NCBI RefSeq assembly: GCF_013868135.1
Contig: NZ_JACEMU010000016.1
Span: 372,001 to 436,000, forward strand
From: Paracoccus sp. S1E-3
GTDB taxonomy: Bacteria; Pseudomonadota; Alphaproteobacteria; Rhodobacterales; Rhodobacteraceae
Reading direction: 5' to 3'
DNA length: 64,000 nt
Part shown: piece after piece, positions 19,176-28,498 of the stretch
Layout of the letters: each line of letters opens with the position of its first letter
Numbering within the stretch: the stretch's first letter is position 1
The notes under the pieces: generated by a model
Told to the model about the DNA's origin: nothing
The model's input: only the letters and a program-made list of their open reading frames with translations
The model's database searches: none
Position numbers and translations under genes: made by a program

Positions 19176-20483
19176 TTATTTCTTCACCCCATCGGGGCGG
19201 CCGACCAGCACGAATTGCAGCTTCTCGGGATCCAGCCGCTCGCGCGCGACGCGGGCCACGTCCTCGGCGGTCACCGCCTCGATCTTCGCATTACGGGTGT
19301 CGGGATAGTCGATCGGCAGGCCGATCAGCTGCATCCCCACCAGAATCCCGGCGATCTTGGAATTGCCATCCCAGCGCAGCGGATATTCGCCGGTCAGATA
19401 GGTCTTGGCGTCGGTCAGTTCCTTTTCGGTCACGCCCTCGGCCATGCGGCCCCATTCCAGCTTGACCAGATCCGTCGCCTCGGCCGCCGAGGCGTTCGAG
19501 CTTGCCATCCCGCCGACCCAGCTGGCGCCGTTCACCGCATTCGAAAGCGCTGTGGACACGCCATAGGTCAGCCCGCGCTTTTCGCGGATTTCCGCCATCA
19601 GGCGCGAGGAAAAGCCGCCGCCGCCAAGGATATGATCGGCCACGAACGCCGCGAAGTAGTCGGGGTCATCCATGGAGAGGCCCGGCTGCGCGAAGGAGAT
19701 CACCGTTTGCGGGCTGTCCCAGTCGATCACCTCGGTGCCCCCCTTGGATTCGAACTGCGCCGCCTGAGGCAGCGGCACTGTGCCGGTTTTGGGCAGTTTG
19801 GCAAGGATACGGTCAACCAGCAGCCCCAGCTGTTCGGGGGTGATATCGCCGGCGGCGCCGACGATCACCCGGTCACGGGCGATGACGCGATTCTGCGCCT
19901 CGACCAGATCCTCGCGCCCCAGCGGAGCAACGGATTCGAGGGTGCCGTTCAACGAACTGCCATAGGGATGCGCCCCCCAGATTGCTTTCGCCAGCGCCTT
20001 CTGGGCGATGGCATTGGGGTCGCTGTCCTCGGCGCGGATGATCGCCTGCACCTGCCCCTTCACGCGGGCCACGGCGTCGTCGTCGAAGCGCGGCTGGGTC
20101 AGGGCGGCCGCGATCAGATCGGCGCCCTCGTCACGATTTTCGCTGAGCAGCCGCGCCGCCACCGTCAGCGCGTCGTCGCCCACATCGAAGCCGATCTTGG
20201 CGCCGAGCGCTTCGGTGGCAGCGGCATAGGCGGTGGCGTCCATGTCGCCCGCGCCTTCCTCCAGCGTGTGGGTCATAAGGCTGATGGCCCCGCGCTTGCC
20301 CGGCGCGTCAAGGCTGGCGCCGCCCCGGAAAGCCAGGTTCAGCGCGGTGAAGGGAATGCTGTGATCCTCGACCAGCCAGGCCTTGATGCCGCCGGGTGAG
20401 GTGACTTCCTGGATATCGGTCGCAAGGGCCGGGACGGCCACAAGGCTGGCGGCGAGGAAGGTGCAAAGGCGCAGAAAGCTCAT
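19176..20483 (-). CDS. M16 family peptidase, non-catalytic partner
   Basis: 435 residues with a signal peptide (MSFLRLCTFLAASLVAVPALA). The M16 fold is clear: SPGGIKAWLVEDHSIPF at the start, GGGGFSSRLMAEIREKRGLTYGVST in the C-terminal half. The zinc motif HxxEH is absent: the equivalent position reads MTHTLEEGAGD. In M16B peptidases one subunit carries zinc and the other supplies the substrate-closing Arg/Tyr; this one fits the second role. The upstream gene (ATGA overlap) encodes the active partner. Probably a periplasmic heterodimer. Confidence 0.9.
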   Translation of the reverse strand: MSFLRLCTFLAASLVAVPALATDIQEVTSPGGIKAWLVEDHSIPFTALNLAFRGGASLDAPGKRGAISLMTHTLEEGAGDMDATAYAAATEALGAKIGFDVGDDALTVAARLLSENRDEGADLIAAALTQPRFDDDAVARVKGQVQAIIRAEDSDPNAIAQKALAKAIWGAHPYGSSLNGTLESVAPLGREDLVEAQNRVIARDRVIVGAAGDITPEQLGLLVDRILAKLPKTGTVPLPQAAQFESKGGTEVIDWDSPQTVISFAQPGLSMDDPDYFAAFVADHILGGGGFSSRLMAEIREKRGLTYGVSTALSNAVNGASWVGGMASSNASAAEATDLVKLEWGRMAEGVTEKELTDAKTYLTGEYPLRWDGNSKIAGILVGMQLIGLPIDYPDTRNAKIEAVTAEDVARVARERLDPEKLQFVLVGRPDGVKK

Positions 20484-21946
20484 TGTGCGGTCTCCTCGGT
20501 CGCGGCGGCGGGGATATCGGCGGCGGGTGCGTCGACGGCAGGGCCGCCGGTGGCGGGCGCATCGGCGCCCACGGGGGCGGCCACAGGCGGCGTGGATTCC
20601 ACCGCGATCTCGGCCCCGGCGTCGGCCGCCTTCTGCGGCAGCAGCCAGCCGGTCACGGTGGCGGTGCTGTTCAGGACGAGATCGGCGGCTTTCATCACGT
20701 CTTCGGCGGTGACGGCGGCCAATTCGTCGGGCCAGTCGTTCACGTCCTCGACGGTCAGGCCAGTTGCGAGGCCCTGCCCGTATTCATAGGCGCGGCCATG
20801 GGCCGAGTCCTGTTCGTAAACCTCCGCAGCGCGGATCTGGGTCTTGACCCGTTCCAGTTGCGCCGGGTCGGGGCCTTCCTTCAGGAAATCGGCCAGCACC
20901 TGATCCAGCGCCGCCTCGGCGTCGGCGGGTTCCATCCCCTCGACCGGGGCGATGGAGATATAGAAATTCGTCGGATCGACCGCGAAGCCGTCATAGCCCG
21001 CCCCGGCATAGAGCGCCTTGCCGGTCATCACCAGCTTCTGCCCCAGAACCGAGGTCTGGGCCGAGCCGCCCAGCAGTTCCGCCAGCACCGTCAGCGCCGC
21101 GGCCATCTTCTGATCGCCCGGATTGCGTTCGGGCACCAGCACGGTGCGGATCAGCGAGGGCTGCGGCACCCGCGGGTCGGTCATCTCCATCCGGCGGGGT
21201 GCACGCTGCTGGGGTTCCTGCGGCCGCGCCTCGCGGGCAACGCCTTCCTTGGCGGGGATACCGCCGTAATACTGCTCGGCCAGTTCGCGCGCCTTTTCGG
21301 GGGTCACGTCCCCTGCGAGGACCAGAATCGCGTTGTTCGGCGCATAATTGCTGTCATACCAATCCAGCGCATCGGCACGCGTCAGCCCCTCCATCTCGGC
21401 CCGCCAGCCGATCACCGGGCGGCCGTAAGGATGGTTCAGATACTGGGCGGCGCTCCGCTCCTCGCCGAAAAGGGCCGAGGGATCGCTGTCGGTGCGCTGC
21501 GCGCGTTCCTCCAGCACCACCTGACGCTCGGCCTGCCAGTCTTCCTCGCCGATGCGCAGGTTCTGCATCCGGTCGGCCTCCATCTCCATCACCAGGGGCA
21601 GGCGGTCGGCGGCGATGCGCTGGAAATAGGCGGTGTAATCATAGCTGGTGAAGGCATTGTCGGATCCACCATTGGCGGTGACGGTCTTCGACAGCTCGCC
21701 CGGCGCCAGCTTGTCAGTGCCCTTGAACATCAGGTGTTCCAGATAATGGGCCAGCCCGGTCTTGCCGGGCTTTTCATCGGCCGAGCCGACCTTGTACCAG
21801 ACCATCTGCACGACCACCGGGGCGCGGTGATCCTCGATCACCACGGCCTCCATGCCGTTGTCCAGGGTGAAATGGGTCACGCCCTCCGGCATCTCGGCCA
21901 GGGCGGGGGTGGCGGCCAGCAGGGCTGCCAAAGATAGCGCGCGCAT
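20480..21946 (-). CDS. M16 family zinc peptidase, catalytic subunit
   Basis: 488 residues with signal peptide MRALSLAALLAATPALA. The inverted zinc motif is intact: GLAHYLEHLMFKGT (HxxEH at about residues 67-71), with the distal Glu expected around EEDWQAERQVVLEER. Begins FTLDNGMEAVVIEDHRAPVV, typical of M16B proteins. The last 45 residues are a Pro/Ala-rich tail, probably disordered. Overlaps the zinc-less partner gene by four bases, suggesting an equimolar periplasmic protease. Confidence 0.93.
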   Translation of the reverse strand: MRALSLAALLAATPALAEMPEGVTHFTLDNGMEAVVIEDHRAPVVVQMVWYKVGSADEKPGKTGLAHYLEHLMFKGTDKLAPGELSKTVTANGGSDNAFTSYDYTAYFQRIAADRLPLVMEMEADRMQNLRIGEEDWQAERQVVLEERAQRTDSDPSALFGEERSAAQYLNHPYGRPVIGWRAEMEGLTRADALDWYDSNYAPNNAILVLAGDVTPEKARELAEQYYGGIPAKEGVAREARPQEPQQRAPRRMEMTDPRVPQPSLIRTVLVPERNPGDQKMAAALTVLAELLGGSAQTSVLGQKLVMTGKALYAGAGYDGFAVDPTNFYISIAPVEGMEPADAEAALDQVLADFLKEGPDPAQLERVKTQIRAAEVYEQDSAHGRAYEYGQGLATGLTVEDVNDWPDELAAVTAEDVMKAADLVLNSTATVTGWLLPQKAADAGAEIAVESTPPVAAPVGADAPATGGPAVDAPAADIPAAATEETAQ

Positions 21947-22045
21947 CGGCGGTCCTTTCGCGGGACGGGAAGCGTGGGGAACATGAAACGCCAGGCCGCC
22001 GGTCGCAAATCACGACCGGGTGACCAGAGAACGCGGCGGCGCCGC

Positions 22046-22558
22046 TCAGTCCAGGGTCTTCGGCGGCGCCGAGGGCACCTGCGCACCCGCGCGGCGCCAG
22101 CGTTCGTTTTCGGCCCAGCTGTCCAGCGTCATGGTCTGGTAGGCGCGGTAATAGACATCGCTGCGGGCCACGGTTTCCAGCAGCCTGCGCGACCGCTTCG
22201 AGCGCCACTCGACATCCTCGACGGCCAGTTGCTGGCGGATGCCGCCCTGCACGCCCAGCCGCGAGGCATAGTTGATGAGCGCGCCATCGGCCGCGCCGAC
22301 GCCCTGCGCAGCCAGTTGCGCCGGGTTGCCGCCAAGCGCCGCCACGGCATCGCCTTTCGGATTGGGATCGGTGATGTTCGCGCCGCCCGGCGTGGGCGGC
22401 GGCAGCACGTTCAGGTCGCCCGGCATCGACAGCGCGCGCGTCGGCACGATGGCAAATTCGTCCGGCGTGCTTTGACCGGCGCGGATGTTGTGCAGAAGGG
22501 GATCGCTGGAACAGGCCGCCAGCGCCGCCGTCCCGATCAGTGCCCAGATTACCCGCAT
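22046..22558 (-). CDS. DUF3035 / BamF-like outer-membrane lipoprotein
   Basis: 170 residues with a lipoprotein signal ending LIGTAALAACSS (Cys16). The region EFAIVPTRALSMPGDLNVLPPPTPGG is characteristic of DUF3035, whose Caulobacter member is BamF, an accessory of the beta-barrel assembly machine. Downstream on the same strand are the M16 pair; lspA, which processes lipoprotein signals, is just upstream with a 36-base gap. Function assigned by family only. Confidence 0.82.
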   Translation of the reverse strand: MRVIWALIGTAALAACSSDPLLHNIRAGQSTPDEFAIVPTRALSMPGDLNVLPPPTPGGANITDPNPKGDAVAALGGNPAQLAAQGVGAADGALINYASRLGVQGGIRQQLAVEDVEWRSKRSRRLLETVARSDVYYRAYQTMTLDSWAENERWRRAGAQVPSAPPKTLD

Positions 22559-22594
22559 ACCGGTCCCCCGTTTTTCATTGTTGCCGTTCTAGCG

Positions 22595-23194
22595 TCATTT
22601 CGTGGCGAGGTCACGGGCCTTGTCGGCACTTTGCGGCGGTTGCAGGATCAGGCCGATGGCGCCGGCAAAGATGGCGATATCGGCAACATTGAAGCTGTAG
22701 GGGTTCCGCCAGATCGGCAGCGACATGTTCAGGAAATCGGCGACCGCGCCATAAAGGACGCGGTCGATCACATTGCCGATCGCGCCGCCCACCAGCAGCC
22801 CGGCCGAGGCCTGTGCGAACCAGCCCGGCCGCACCCGCCGGATCCACAGGATCACCCAGACGCAGACCGCCACCGCCACCGCGATCAGCACCCAGCGCAT
22901 GATGTCCTGCGAGGACGACAGCAGGCCGAAATTCACCCCCTGATTCCACGCCATATGCAGGTTCAGCCAGGGCGGCAGCAGCTCGATCTCGCGCAGGCGG
23001 TCCAGCCGCATGACATGGACCACGTAATATTTGCTGACCTGATCCAGCAGCAGGATCAGCCCCGCCACCCAGGCCATGGCGCGCAGGCTGACCGGCGGCG
23101 GCGCGGGCGCTTTCTTCGCGCGTGGCTTGCGCGGCTTCGGCGCGGGCTTCGGGGCGGGGACCTCGGCGGGCATGTTTGTCGGGTCCTTGGCCAT
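22595..23194 (-). CDS. lspA: Lipoprotein signal peptidase with N-terminal extension
   Basis: Aspartyl protease of the inner membrane that cleaves prolipoprotein signals. 199 residues from ATG 23194, which overlaps the purH stop (TGATG). Four membrane helices; the two catalytic Asp lie in GGAIGNVIDRVLYG and FNVADIAIFAG; AWNQGVNFGLLS is the conserved periplasmic segment. The first 35 residues are a Pro/Lys/Ala-rich extension (KPAPKPRKPRAKKAPAPPP) ahead of the first helix, longer than usual (family about 160-170). An internal Met at MAWVAG (residue 40) is a possible alternative start, but it would cut into the first helix. Confidence 0.93.
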   Translation of the reverse strand: MAKDPTNMPAEVPAPKPAPKPRKPRAKKAPAPPPVSLRAMAWVAGLILLLDQVSKYYVVHVMRLDRLREIELLPPWLNLHMAWNQGVNFGLLSSSQDIMRWVLIAVAVAVCVWVILWIRRVRPGWFAQASAGLLVGGAIGNVIDRVLYGAVADFLNMSLPIWRNPYSFNVADIAIFAGAIGLILQPPQSADKARDLATK

Positions 23195-24783
23195 CAGTGA
23201 CGGAAATGCCGCTGACCGGTGAAGACCATGGCCAGACCGCGCGCGTCGGCCGCCGCAATCACCTCGGCGTCGCGCATGGAACCGCCGGGCTGGATCACCG
23301 CCGCTGCACCCGCATCTGCCAGCGCCTCGACGCCGTCCGCAAACGGGAAGAACGCGTCCGAGGCCACCGCCGACCCCACCGTCAGCGGCAGCGGCAGCGC
23401 CAGCGCCTCGGCCATGTCCTGCGCCTTGCTGTGGCCGATCCGGGTGGAATCGATCCGGCTCATCTGGCCGGCGCCGATGCCCACGGTCGCCAGATCCTTG
23501 GCATAGACGATGGCATTGGATTTCACATGCTTGGCCACCTGCCATGCGAACAGCAGATCGGCCAGTTCGGCCTCGGTCGGCTGGCGCTTCGTCACCACTT
23601 TCAGTTCGGGCAGCGCGATACGGCCATTGTCGCGCGACTGCACCAGAAAGCCGCCCGCGACCTGTCGGAAGGCGGTGCCCAATGCAGCCGGATCGGGTAG
23701 GCCGCCGGTGGTCAGCAGGCGCAGGTTCTTGCGCTCGGCAAAGACCGCCTTGGCCTCGTCGGTGGCGTCGGGGGCGATGACGACCTCGGTGAAGATCTCG
23801 GTGATGGCGCGGGCGGTATCCCCGTCGAGCGTCTGGTTCAGCGCGATGATGCCACCGAAGGCCGAGGTGCGGTCGCAGTCGAAGGCGCGGCGATAGGCCT
23901 CGGCCGCGGTGGCGGCGCGGGCGACGCCGGACGGATTGGCGTGCTTGATGATCGCGCAGGCCGGACCTTCGGCGGGGTCGAATTCGGCCACCAGCTCGAA
24001 GGCCGCGTCGGTGTCGTTGATGTTGTTGTAGGACAGCTCCTTGCCCTGCCACTGACGCGCGGTGGCGACGCCGGGACGCGCCTCGCCAGTGACATAGAAG
24101 GCGGCGCGCTGATGCGGGTTCTCGCCATAGCGCAGCCCCTGCGCCAGCGTGCCCGCGAAGGCACGGCGCCGCGGGGTTTCCACCTCCACCGCATCCGCCA
24201 TCCAGTTCGAGACCGCGGCGTCATAGGCCGCCGTGCGCGCATAGGCCGTCTGCGCCAGCCGCTTGCGGGTGGCCAGATCGGTGCCGCCCTTTGCGTCCAG
24301 CTGGGCCAGCACCTCGGCGTAATCCTGCACATCGACAACGACGCTGACAAAGGCGTGGTTCTTCGCCGCCGCGCGGATCATGGCCGGGCCGCCGATGTCG
24401 ATATTCTCGATGCAGTCGTCATAGCTGCCGCCCTTGGCGACGGTTTCCTCGAACGGGTAGAGGTTGACCACCAGCAGGTCGATCATGCCGATCCCATGCT
24501 CGGCGGCCGAGGCCTGATGCCCCGCATCGTCGCGCAGCGCCAGCAGACCGCCATGGACGACCGGGTGCAGCGTCTTCACGCGACCGTCCATCATCTCGGG
24601 GAAGCCGGTGACCTCGGACACGTCCTTGACGGCGATGCCCGCGTCGCGCAGCGCCCCGGCGGTGCCCCCGGTCGACAGGATCTCGACCCCCCTGGCGTCG
24701 AGCGCCTGTGCGAATTCGATCAGCCCGGTCTTGTCAGAAACAGAGATCAGGGCGCGTTTCAGCGGGACGATGTCTTGCGGCAT
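23194..24783 (-). CDS. purH: Bifunctional AICAR transformylase / IMP cyclohydrolase
   Basis: Last two steps of IMP synthesis. 529 residues. The N-terminal cyclohydrolase domain begins [21 protein letters not shown] with [13 protein letters not shown] and [16 protein letters not shown]; the C-terminal transformylase domain has [45 protein letters not shown] and [17 protein letters not shown]. Both active sites look intact. It is followed by lspA with a one-base overlap; the heparinase-like and rsmB genes precede it on the same strand. Confidence 0.97.
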   Translation of the reverse strand: MPQDIVPLKRALISVSDKTGLIEFAQALDARGVEILSTGGTAGALRDAGIAVKDVSEVTGFPEMMDGRVKTLHPVVHGGLLALRDDAGHQASAAEHGIGMIDLLVVNLYPFEETVAKGGSYDDCIENIDIGGPAMIRAAAKNHAFVSVVVDVQDYAEVLAQLDAKGGTDLATRKRLAQTAYARTAAYDAAVSNWMADAVEVETPRRRAFAGTLAQGLRYGENPHQRAAFYVTGEARPGVATARQWQGKELSYNNINDTDAAFELVAEFDPAEGPACAIIKHANPSGVARAATAAEAYRRAFDCDRTSAFGGIIALNQTLDGDTARAITEIFTEVVIAPDATDEAKAVFAERKNLRLLTTGGLPDPAALGTAFRQVAGGFLVQSRDNGRIALPELKVVTKRQPTEAELADLLFAWQVAKHVKSNAIVYAKDLATVGIGAGQMSRIDSTRIGHSKAQDMAEALALPLPLTVGSAVASDAFFPFADGVEALADAGAAAVIQPGGSMRDAEVIAAADARGLAMVFTGQRHFRH

Positions 24784-24816
24784 GGGAACCTTCAGGTGGC
24801 GGCTTTCGGTTGGCGC

Positions 24817-26469
24817 CTAGCTAGCGCCTGCCCGCCTGAAGGTCCAGCCAATCTGCACCGCATGGTCTGTAAGGTGATGGCTGAGCAAGATCTGCACGCC
24901 GGGGCGCGGATCGGGCAGGCCCGGCTCCAGCCAGGCTGTCGGCTCCAGTCGCAGCTCGGCCACCAGATCATGGCTGAACTGCCATTCCTCGCCGCCCGGC
25001 AGGATCAGCCGCGCGGCCGCGCCGTCCTGCACGACGTCGATGTCGGGATGCAGGTGGAAACGGATGTCGAAGCCGATGCCCTCGGGGTGGTTGGTCAGGA
25101 TCTGGTCCAGACGCCCCTGCCCGGCGATATCCAGCGCCGCCAGCGTGTCGTCGCCCCGGAATTCGTCGCCATCAGGGGACAGGTAAAGCTCGCGCAGATG
25201 GGTCAGCCCGTGGGTGCCCTGCCAGGCGTCGTGCCCCGACAGGATCGTCGTGGGCAGCCGGGGCGAGGGCGGCGGGGCGTCCGCGGGCAGCAGATTGCCC
25301 TCCGCATCGCATTGCCCGGCCCAGACCTTCTGCGGCAGCAGGGTCAGCCGCTCCTGCCCCTGCCCATCCGGCGGCAGCAGCTTGGCGGAACTGAGCCCGG
25401 TCAGGCTGAGGGTCGAGTGGCAGGCGGTGGCGCGGGCAGCCCGTGCCCAGGCCTGCCCGAACATCCGGCCGGGGCCGCAATTGACCACGATCGGGTGCCG
25501 GGCCGAGGTGAATTCAATCGCCAGCGTCGAGGCATGGGCATGGGCCGCCCCCGGTCCCGCCGGCGGGGACGCCGCATCCAGCACCACCGTCGCCCGCGCC
25601 CGCGCCAGCCGGGCAAAGCCCATCGCATGGCCCGGCGCGGTCAGGCCGGGACCTTCGGCGGCCTTCAGGCTGTGATCCAGACGCCCCGACGCCCCGCGCC
25701 CACCGCCGTGAAAGCGCGGCAGGCCGCCATCGGCATGGCGCAGCGCCCGCAGGATCGGGACGATTTCGGCAATGGCCGCGTCAATCTCGGGCGGCAGCGG
25801 CTGGCCGGTCTCGGTCGCGGTGGCCTTGACCCAGCCCAGCAGCGACAGGCAGGTCAGCAGTGCTTCCGGGCAGCGGCCGCGCAGCACGCCCTGACGGATG
25901 CTGCCATCCATCTCGGCCGCCAGGGCCTCCAGCGCAGGGCCGGCGCGGTCCGTGGCCCCTTGCAGCAGCATGGCAGCGATGGCGCGACCGCTCAGCGCCT
26001 CGATCCGCGCCGGGCCGGCCGGGGCCTCGGTCCGTTCCAGCAGCGCCAGCTGGGCGTGGAGGCTGTCAAAGACCGGCTGCGCGCCGGCGCGGTCCAGCCC
26101 CGGCAGGATCTGGCCGGAATTGAAGATCCAGCGCAGCATCCGCCGGCCGGTCACGTCGGCACGCCAGACCGGATCGCCTGCAGGGTCTTCGGGCGGGGCG
26201 GGATGCGCGGCCAGCCAGGCCAGCACGCGGGCCTGCGCGAGGTCACGCGCCTTGGCGTTGCCGACGGCGGCCAGATCGTCCAGCCAGCCGAAGCCATGCA
26301 GTTCCGCCATGTGATCCGTATCCGCCAGCCGATGCGCGAAGGGATCGCCTTCCAGCCGCAGTCCGGTCAGCGGCAAGGCGCCGTCCACCATCTCCTGCCC
26401 GCGCAGGGCAGAGCCGAGGCTGCGCGCTTCGGGCCGCTGGGTGAAACCATGGGGGCGAGGATCGGTCAT
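24817..26469 (-). CDS. Heparinase II/III family protein
   Basis: 550 residues. The N-terminal half is alpha-helical (GFGWLDDLAAVGN, WIFNSGQILPGLD) and the C-terminal half beta-rich, with LPRFHGGGRG near the middle and HASTLAIEFTSARHPIVVNCGPG and RATACHSTLSLTG, features of alphaproteobacterial heparinase II/III-like proteins next to rsmB and purH. No signal peptide is visible, so a cytoplasmic location or unusual export is likely. The family includes polysaccharide lyases, but the substrate is unknown. Confidence 0.85.
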   Translation of the reverse strand: MTDPRPHGFTQRPEARSLGSALRGQEMVDGALPLTGLRLEGDPFAHRLADTDHMAELHGFGWLDDLAAVGNAKARDLAQARVLAWLAAHPAPPEDPAGDPVWRADVTGRRMLRWIFNSGQILPGLDRAGAQPVFDSLHAQLALLERTEAPAGPARIEALSGRAIAAMLLQGATDRAGPALEALAAEMDGSIRQGVLRGRCPEALLTCLSLLGWVKATATETGQPLPPEIDAAIAEIVPILRALRHADGGLPRFHGGGRGASGRLDHSLKAAEGPGLTAPGHAMGFARLARARATVVLDAASPPAGPGAAHAHASTLAIEFTSARHPIVVNCGPGRMFGQAWARAARATACHSTLSLTGLSSAKLLPPDGQGQERLTLLPQKVWAGQCDAEGNLLPADAPPPSPRLPTTILSGHDAWQGTHGLTHLRELYLSPDGDEFRGDDTLAALDIAGQGRLDQILTNHPEGIGFDIRFHLHPDIDVVQDGAAARLILPGGEEWQFSHDLVAELRLEPTAWLEPGLPDPRPGVQILLSHHLTDHAVQIGWTFRRAGAS

Positions 26470-26478
26470 GAGCTGAAT

Positions 26479-27771
26479 TTACCGGGCCGCTTCGGGCTTC
26501 TGCAAGCCGGCGATGAAGAAGCCATCCATGCCGCCCTTGTCAGGCCAATAATCGGGCCGCAGCCGCAGGCCACCCCGATCGGTGATCCAGTCGGGCTGAA
26601 TGCCCGGAAGATCGGGGCGGATCACCGTCAGGCCGGGATGTCGCTGCAGCGCCGCCGCCAGCTGATCCTCGCCCTCGGCCTGCAGCAGCGAGCAGGTGGC
26701 GAAAACCAGCCGACCGCCCGGCTTCAAGATTTCGAGAGCGCGGTCGATCAGCGCCGCCTGCAGCGCCGCCAGCCCCTCGATCCCGCTGTCGTCGCGAATC
26801 AGCGGCAGGTCGGGATGGCGGCGGATGGTGCCGGTGGCCGAACAGGGTGCGTCCAGCAGAACGGCATGGGGCGCCTCGGCCGGGGTCCATGCCAGCGCAT
26901 CGGCCTCGATCACCTCGGCGCTCAGCCCGCAGCGCGCCAGATTCTCGCGCAGCCGACCCAGCCGGGGGCCGGAAATATCGACCGCCGTGACCTTTGCGCC
27001 GGCAGCGGCCAGTTGCAGCGTCTTGCCGCCGGGTGCGGCGCACAGGTCCACGATCACCTCGCCGGGGCGGGGGTCCAGCAGGCGCGCGGCCATGGCGGCG
27101 GCGGCATCCTGCACCCACCAGTCCCCCTCGGCATAGCCCGGCAGCGCCGAAATCTGCGCCTGCCCGTCCAGCCGGTAAGATCCGGTCGGCAGCGCCTCGC
27201 CCGGCGCGGTCCTGTCGGGCTTGGCGCTGAAATCGACTGGCGCGCCGGCCTGATGCGCGGCCTCGATGGCCAGAACGGTGTCCTCGCCCCAGGCGGCGGC
27301 GATGGGGTCGCGCAGCCAGTCGGGCATTTCCTCGGGCGGCAGGGTCTGCCAGATGTCGCGCTGATCGGCGATCTTGCGCAGCACCGCATTGACCATGCCC
27401 GAGGCGGCGCGCCCCTTCGGCCCCATGGACTGCACCAGCCCGACCGCCGCGTTCACTGCACCATGCGGGGCCTCGCCCATCTCCAGCAGTTCGACCGTGC
27501 CGAGGCGCAGCACATCCAGCACCTCGGGCCGGGGCTTTTTCGACAGATGTTCGACCAGCAGCGTATCGGCGCGGTCGATATTGCGCAGCACCGTCAGCGC
27601 CAGCCGCTGCGCCCGCGCCCGGTCGGCGGGGGCAAGGTTTGCCAGCGCGCCCGGCTGATCGGCCAGCGACAGCCCCTCGCGCAGCCCGTTCAGAAGCCGC
27701 AGCGCGCCCTTGCGCGCCGCATCCGGCCGCGCGGCATTTCCCGGTGATCTGCGTGCTGCTGGCTTGCCCAA
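26479..27771 (-). CDS. rsmB: 16S rRNA (cytosine(967)-C(5))-methyltransferase
   Basis: NusB-like RNA-binding domain followed by an m5C methyltransferase domain. I propose a TTG start at 27771: a GGAAAGG element lies six bases upstream, and the only upstream ATG (27861) would overlap the divergent gene at 27826. This gives 430 residues. Motifs: NIDRADTLLVEHLSKKPRP in the N-terminal part, VDLCAAPGGKTLQLAA for SAM, DAPCSATGTIRRHPDL with one catalytic-region Cys and FATCSLLQAEGED with the other. Ends QKPEAAR. The enzyme could be another Sun/Nop2-type methyltransferase; the architecture favours RsmB. Confidence 0.92.
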   Translation of the reverse strand: MGKPAARRSPGNAARPDAARKGALRLLNGLREGLSLADQPGALANLAPADRARAQRLALTVLRNIDRADTLLVEHLSKKPRPEVLDVLRLGTVELLEMGEAPHGAVNAAVGLVQSMGPKGRAASGMVNAVLRKIADQRDIWQTLPPEEMPDWLRDPIAAAWGEDTVLAIEAAHQAGAPVDFSAKPDRTAPGEALPTGSYRLDGQAQISALPGYAEGDWWVQDAAAAMAARLLDPRPGEVIVDLCAAPGGKTLQLAAAGAKVTAVDISGPRLGRLRENLARCGLSAEVIEADALAWTPAEAPHAVLLDAPCSATGTIRRHPDLPLIRDDSGIEGLAALQAALIDRALEILKPGGRLVFATCSLLQAEGEDQLAAALQRHPGLTVIRPDLPGIQPDWITDRGGLRLRPDYWPDKGGMDGFFIAGLQKPEAAR

Positions 27772-27825
27772 AGCGGAACCTTTCCCTAGATTCTGCCCTG
27801 TTAACGCAATGAAAGGCCGCCCGCC

Positions 27826-27999
27826 ATGACCGAGACACGCGAATTGCCACCCGAGGCCCAACGCGCCCTCGCCGAGGCAGAGGCGCGCCGCAAGGCCGCC
27901 AAGCCGCTGGACCTGCCACCCGAACTCGGCGGCCGCGACGGGCCGGAACCCGTGCGCTATGGCGATTACGAGAAAAAGGGGCTTTGCGTCGATTTCTGA
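27826..27999 (+). CDS. DUF1674 / succinate dehydrogenase assembly factor 4-like protein
   Basis: 57 residues; begins MTETRELPPEAQRALAEAE and ends with the family's C-terminal signature GRDGPEPVRYGDYEKKG followed by CVDF. Members related to eukaryotic SDHAF4 assist assembly of flavinylated succinate dehydrogenase. No sdh gene is near. It is divergent from rsmB, separated by about 54 bases, a pairing frequent in alphaproteobacteria. Confidence 0.9.
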   Translation: MTETRELPPEAQRALAEAEARRKAAKPLDLPPELGGRDGPEPVRYGDYEKKGLCVDF

Positions 28000-28045
28000 G
28001 GCAGATCGGCAAGATCAACCCAAAAGCTTGATCGTCGGCAGCCGG

Positions 28046-28447
28046 TCACCAACGCGGGCGCGCGATAGCGTCTTCAATGTGCTGCACAGAGAGAACAACC
28101 TGCTTGGCAAGCTGCGAGCAGGTTCCGGCCCATTGTTCCAGTGCACCTATACCTTCAACGCTTGCGCCCTTCTCATTTACCAATGCCCGGTTCGTATTGG
28201 CCATGTCCCGGATTTGCTCGCATTGGGCACGCATCACGACAAGAGAGTTGATAACGACCTCGGGATCTATGCCCGCCGAGACAGCCACATCTCGCAGACG
28301 CACAATCTCGAAATCTAGCATCATCGCACTCTCAATGACTGCGGCGTCGATGTTCGACAGTATGGTCAATGCACGCAGCTTGCGATCATCAGCCCGCTGC
28401 AAACTGGTCAGGCCTAACCCGAGAAAACCTAGGAAATACTCAAGCAT
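28046..28447 (-). CDS. Hypothetical protein, low-GC orphan
   Basis: 133 residues, unrecognised. The N terminus is hydrophobic (MLEYFLGFLGLGLTSL), possibly a membrane anchor or a buried helix; the rest looks helical (AVIESAMMLDFEIVRLRDVAV, INSLVVMRAQCEQIRDMANTNRALV). Hand counts give about 52-58% G+C for most of it, against about 70% in neighbouring folD, and codon use is correspondingly relaxed. There is no conserved neighbour in the same operon. It may be a horizontally acquired gene. Confidence 0.6.
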   Translation of the reverse strand: MLEYFLGFLGLGLTSLQRADDRKLRALTILSNIDAAVIESAMMLDFEIVRLRDVAVSAGIDPEVVINSLVVMRAQCEQIRDMANTNRALVNEKGASVEGIGALEQWAGTCSQLAKQVVLSVQHIEDAIARPRW

Positions 28448-28498
28448 CCCGCAGCCTCTCGTAGCAACAAACTGTCGTTTACATAAAAGACGCCAAAT

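Noticed and set aside
23941..27747. A 1268-codon open frame on the plus strand across purH, the heparinase-like gene and rsmB
   Set aside because: It is antisense to three well-supported genes and rich in Arg, Gln, Gly and His. It has no recognisable domain; long antisense frames are common in GC-rich DNA.
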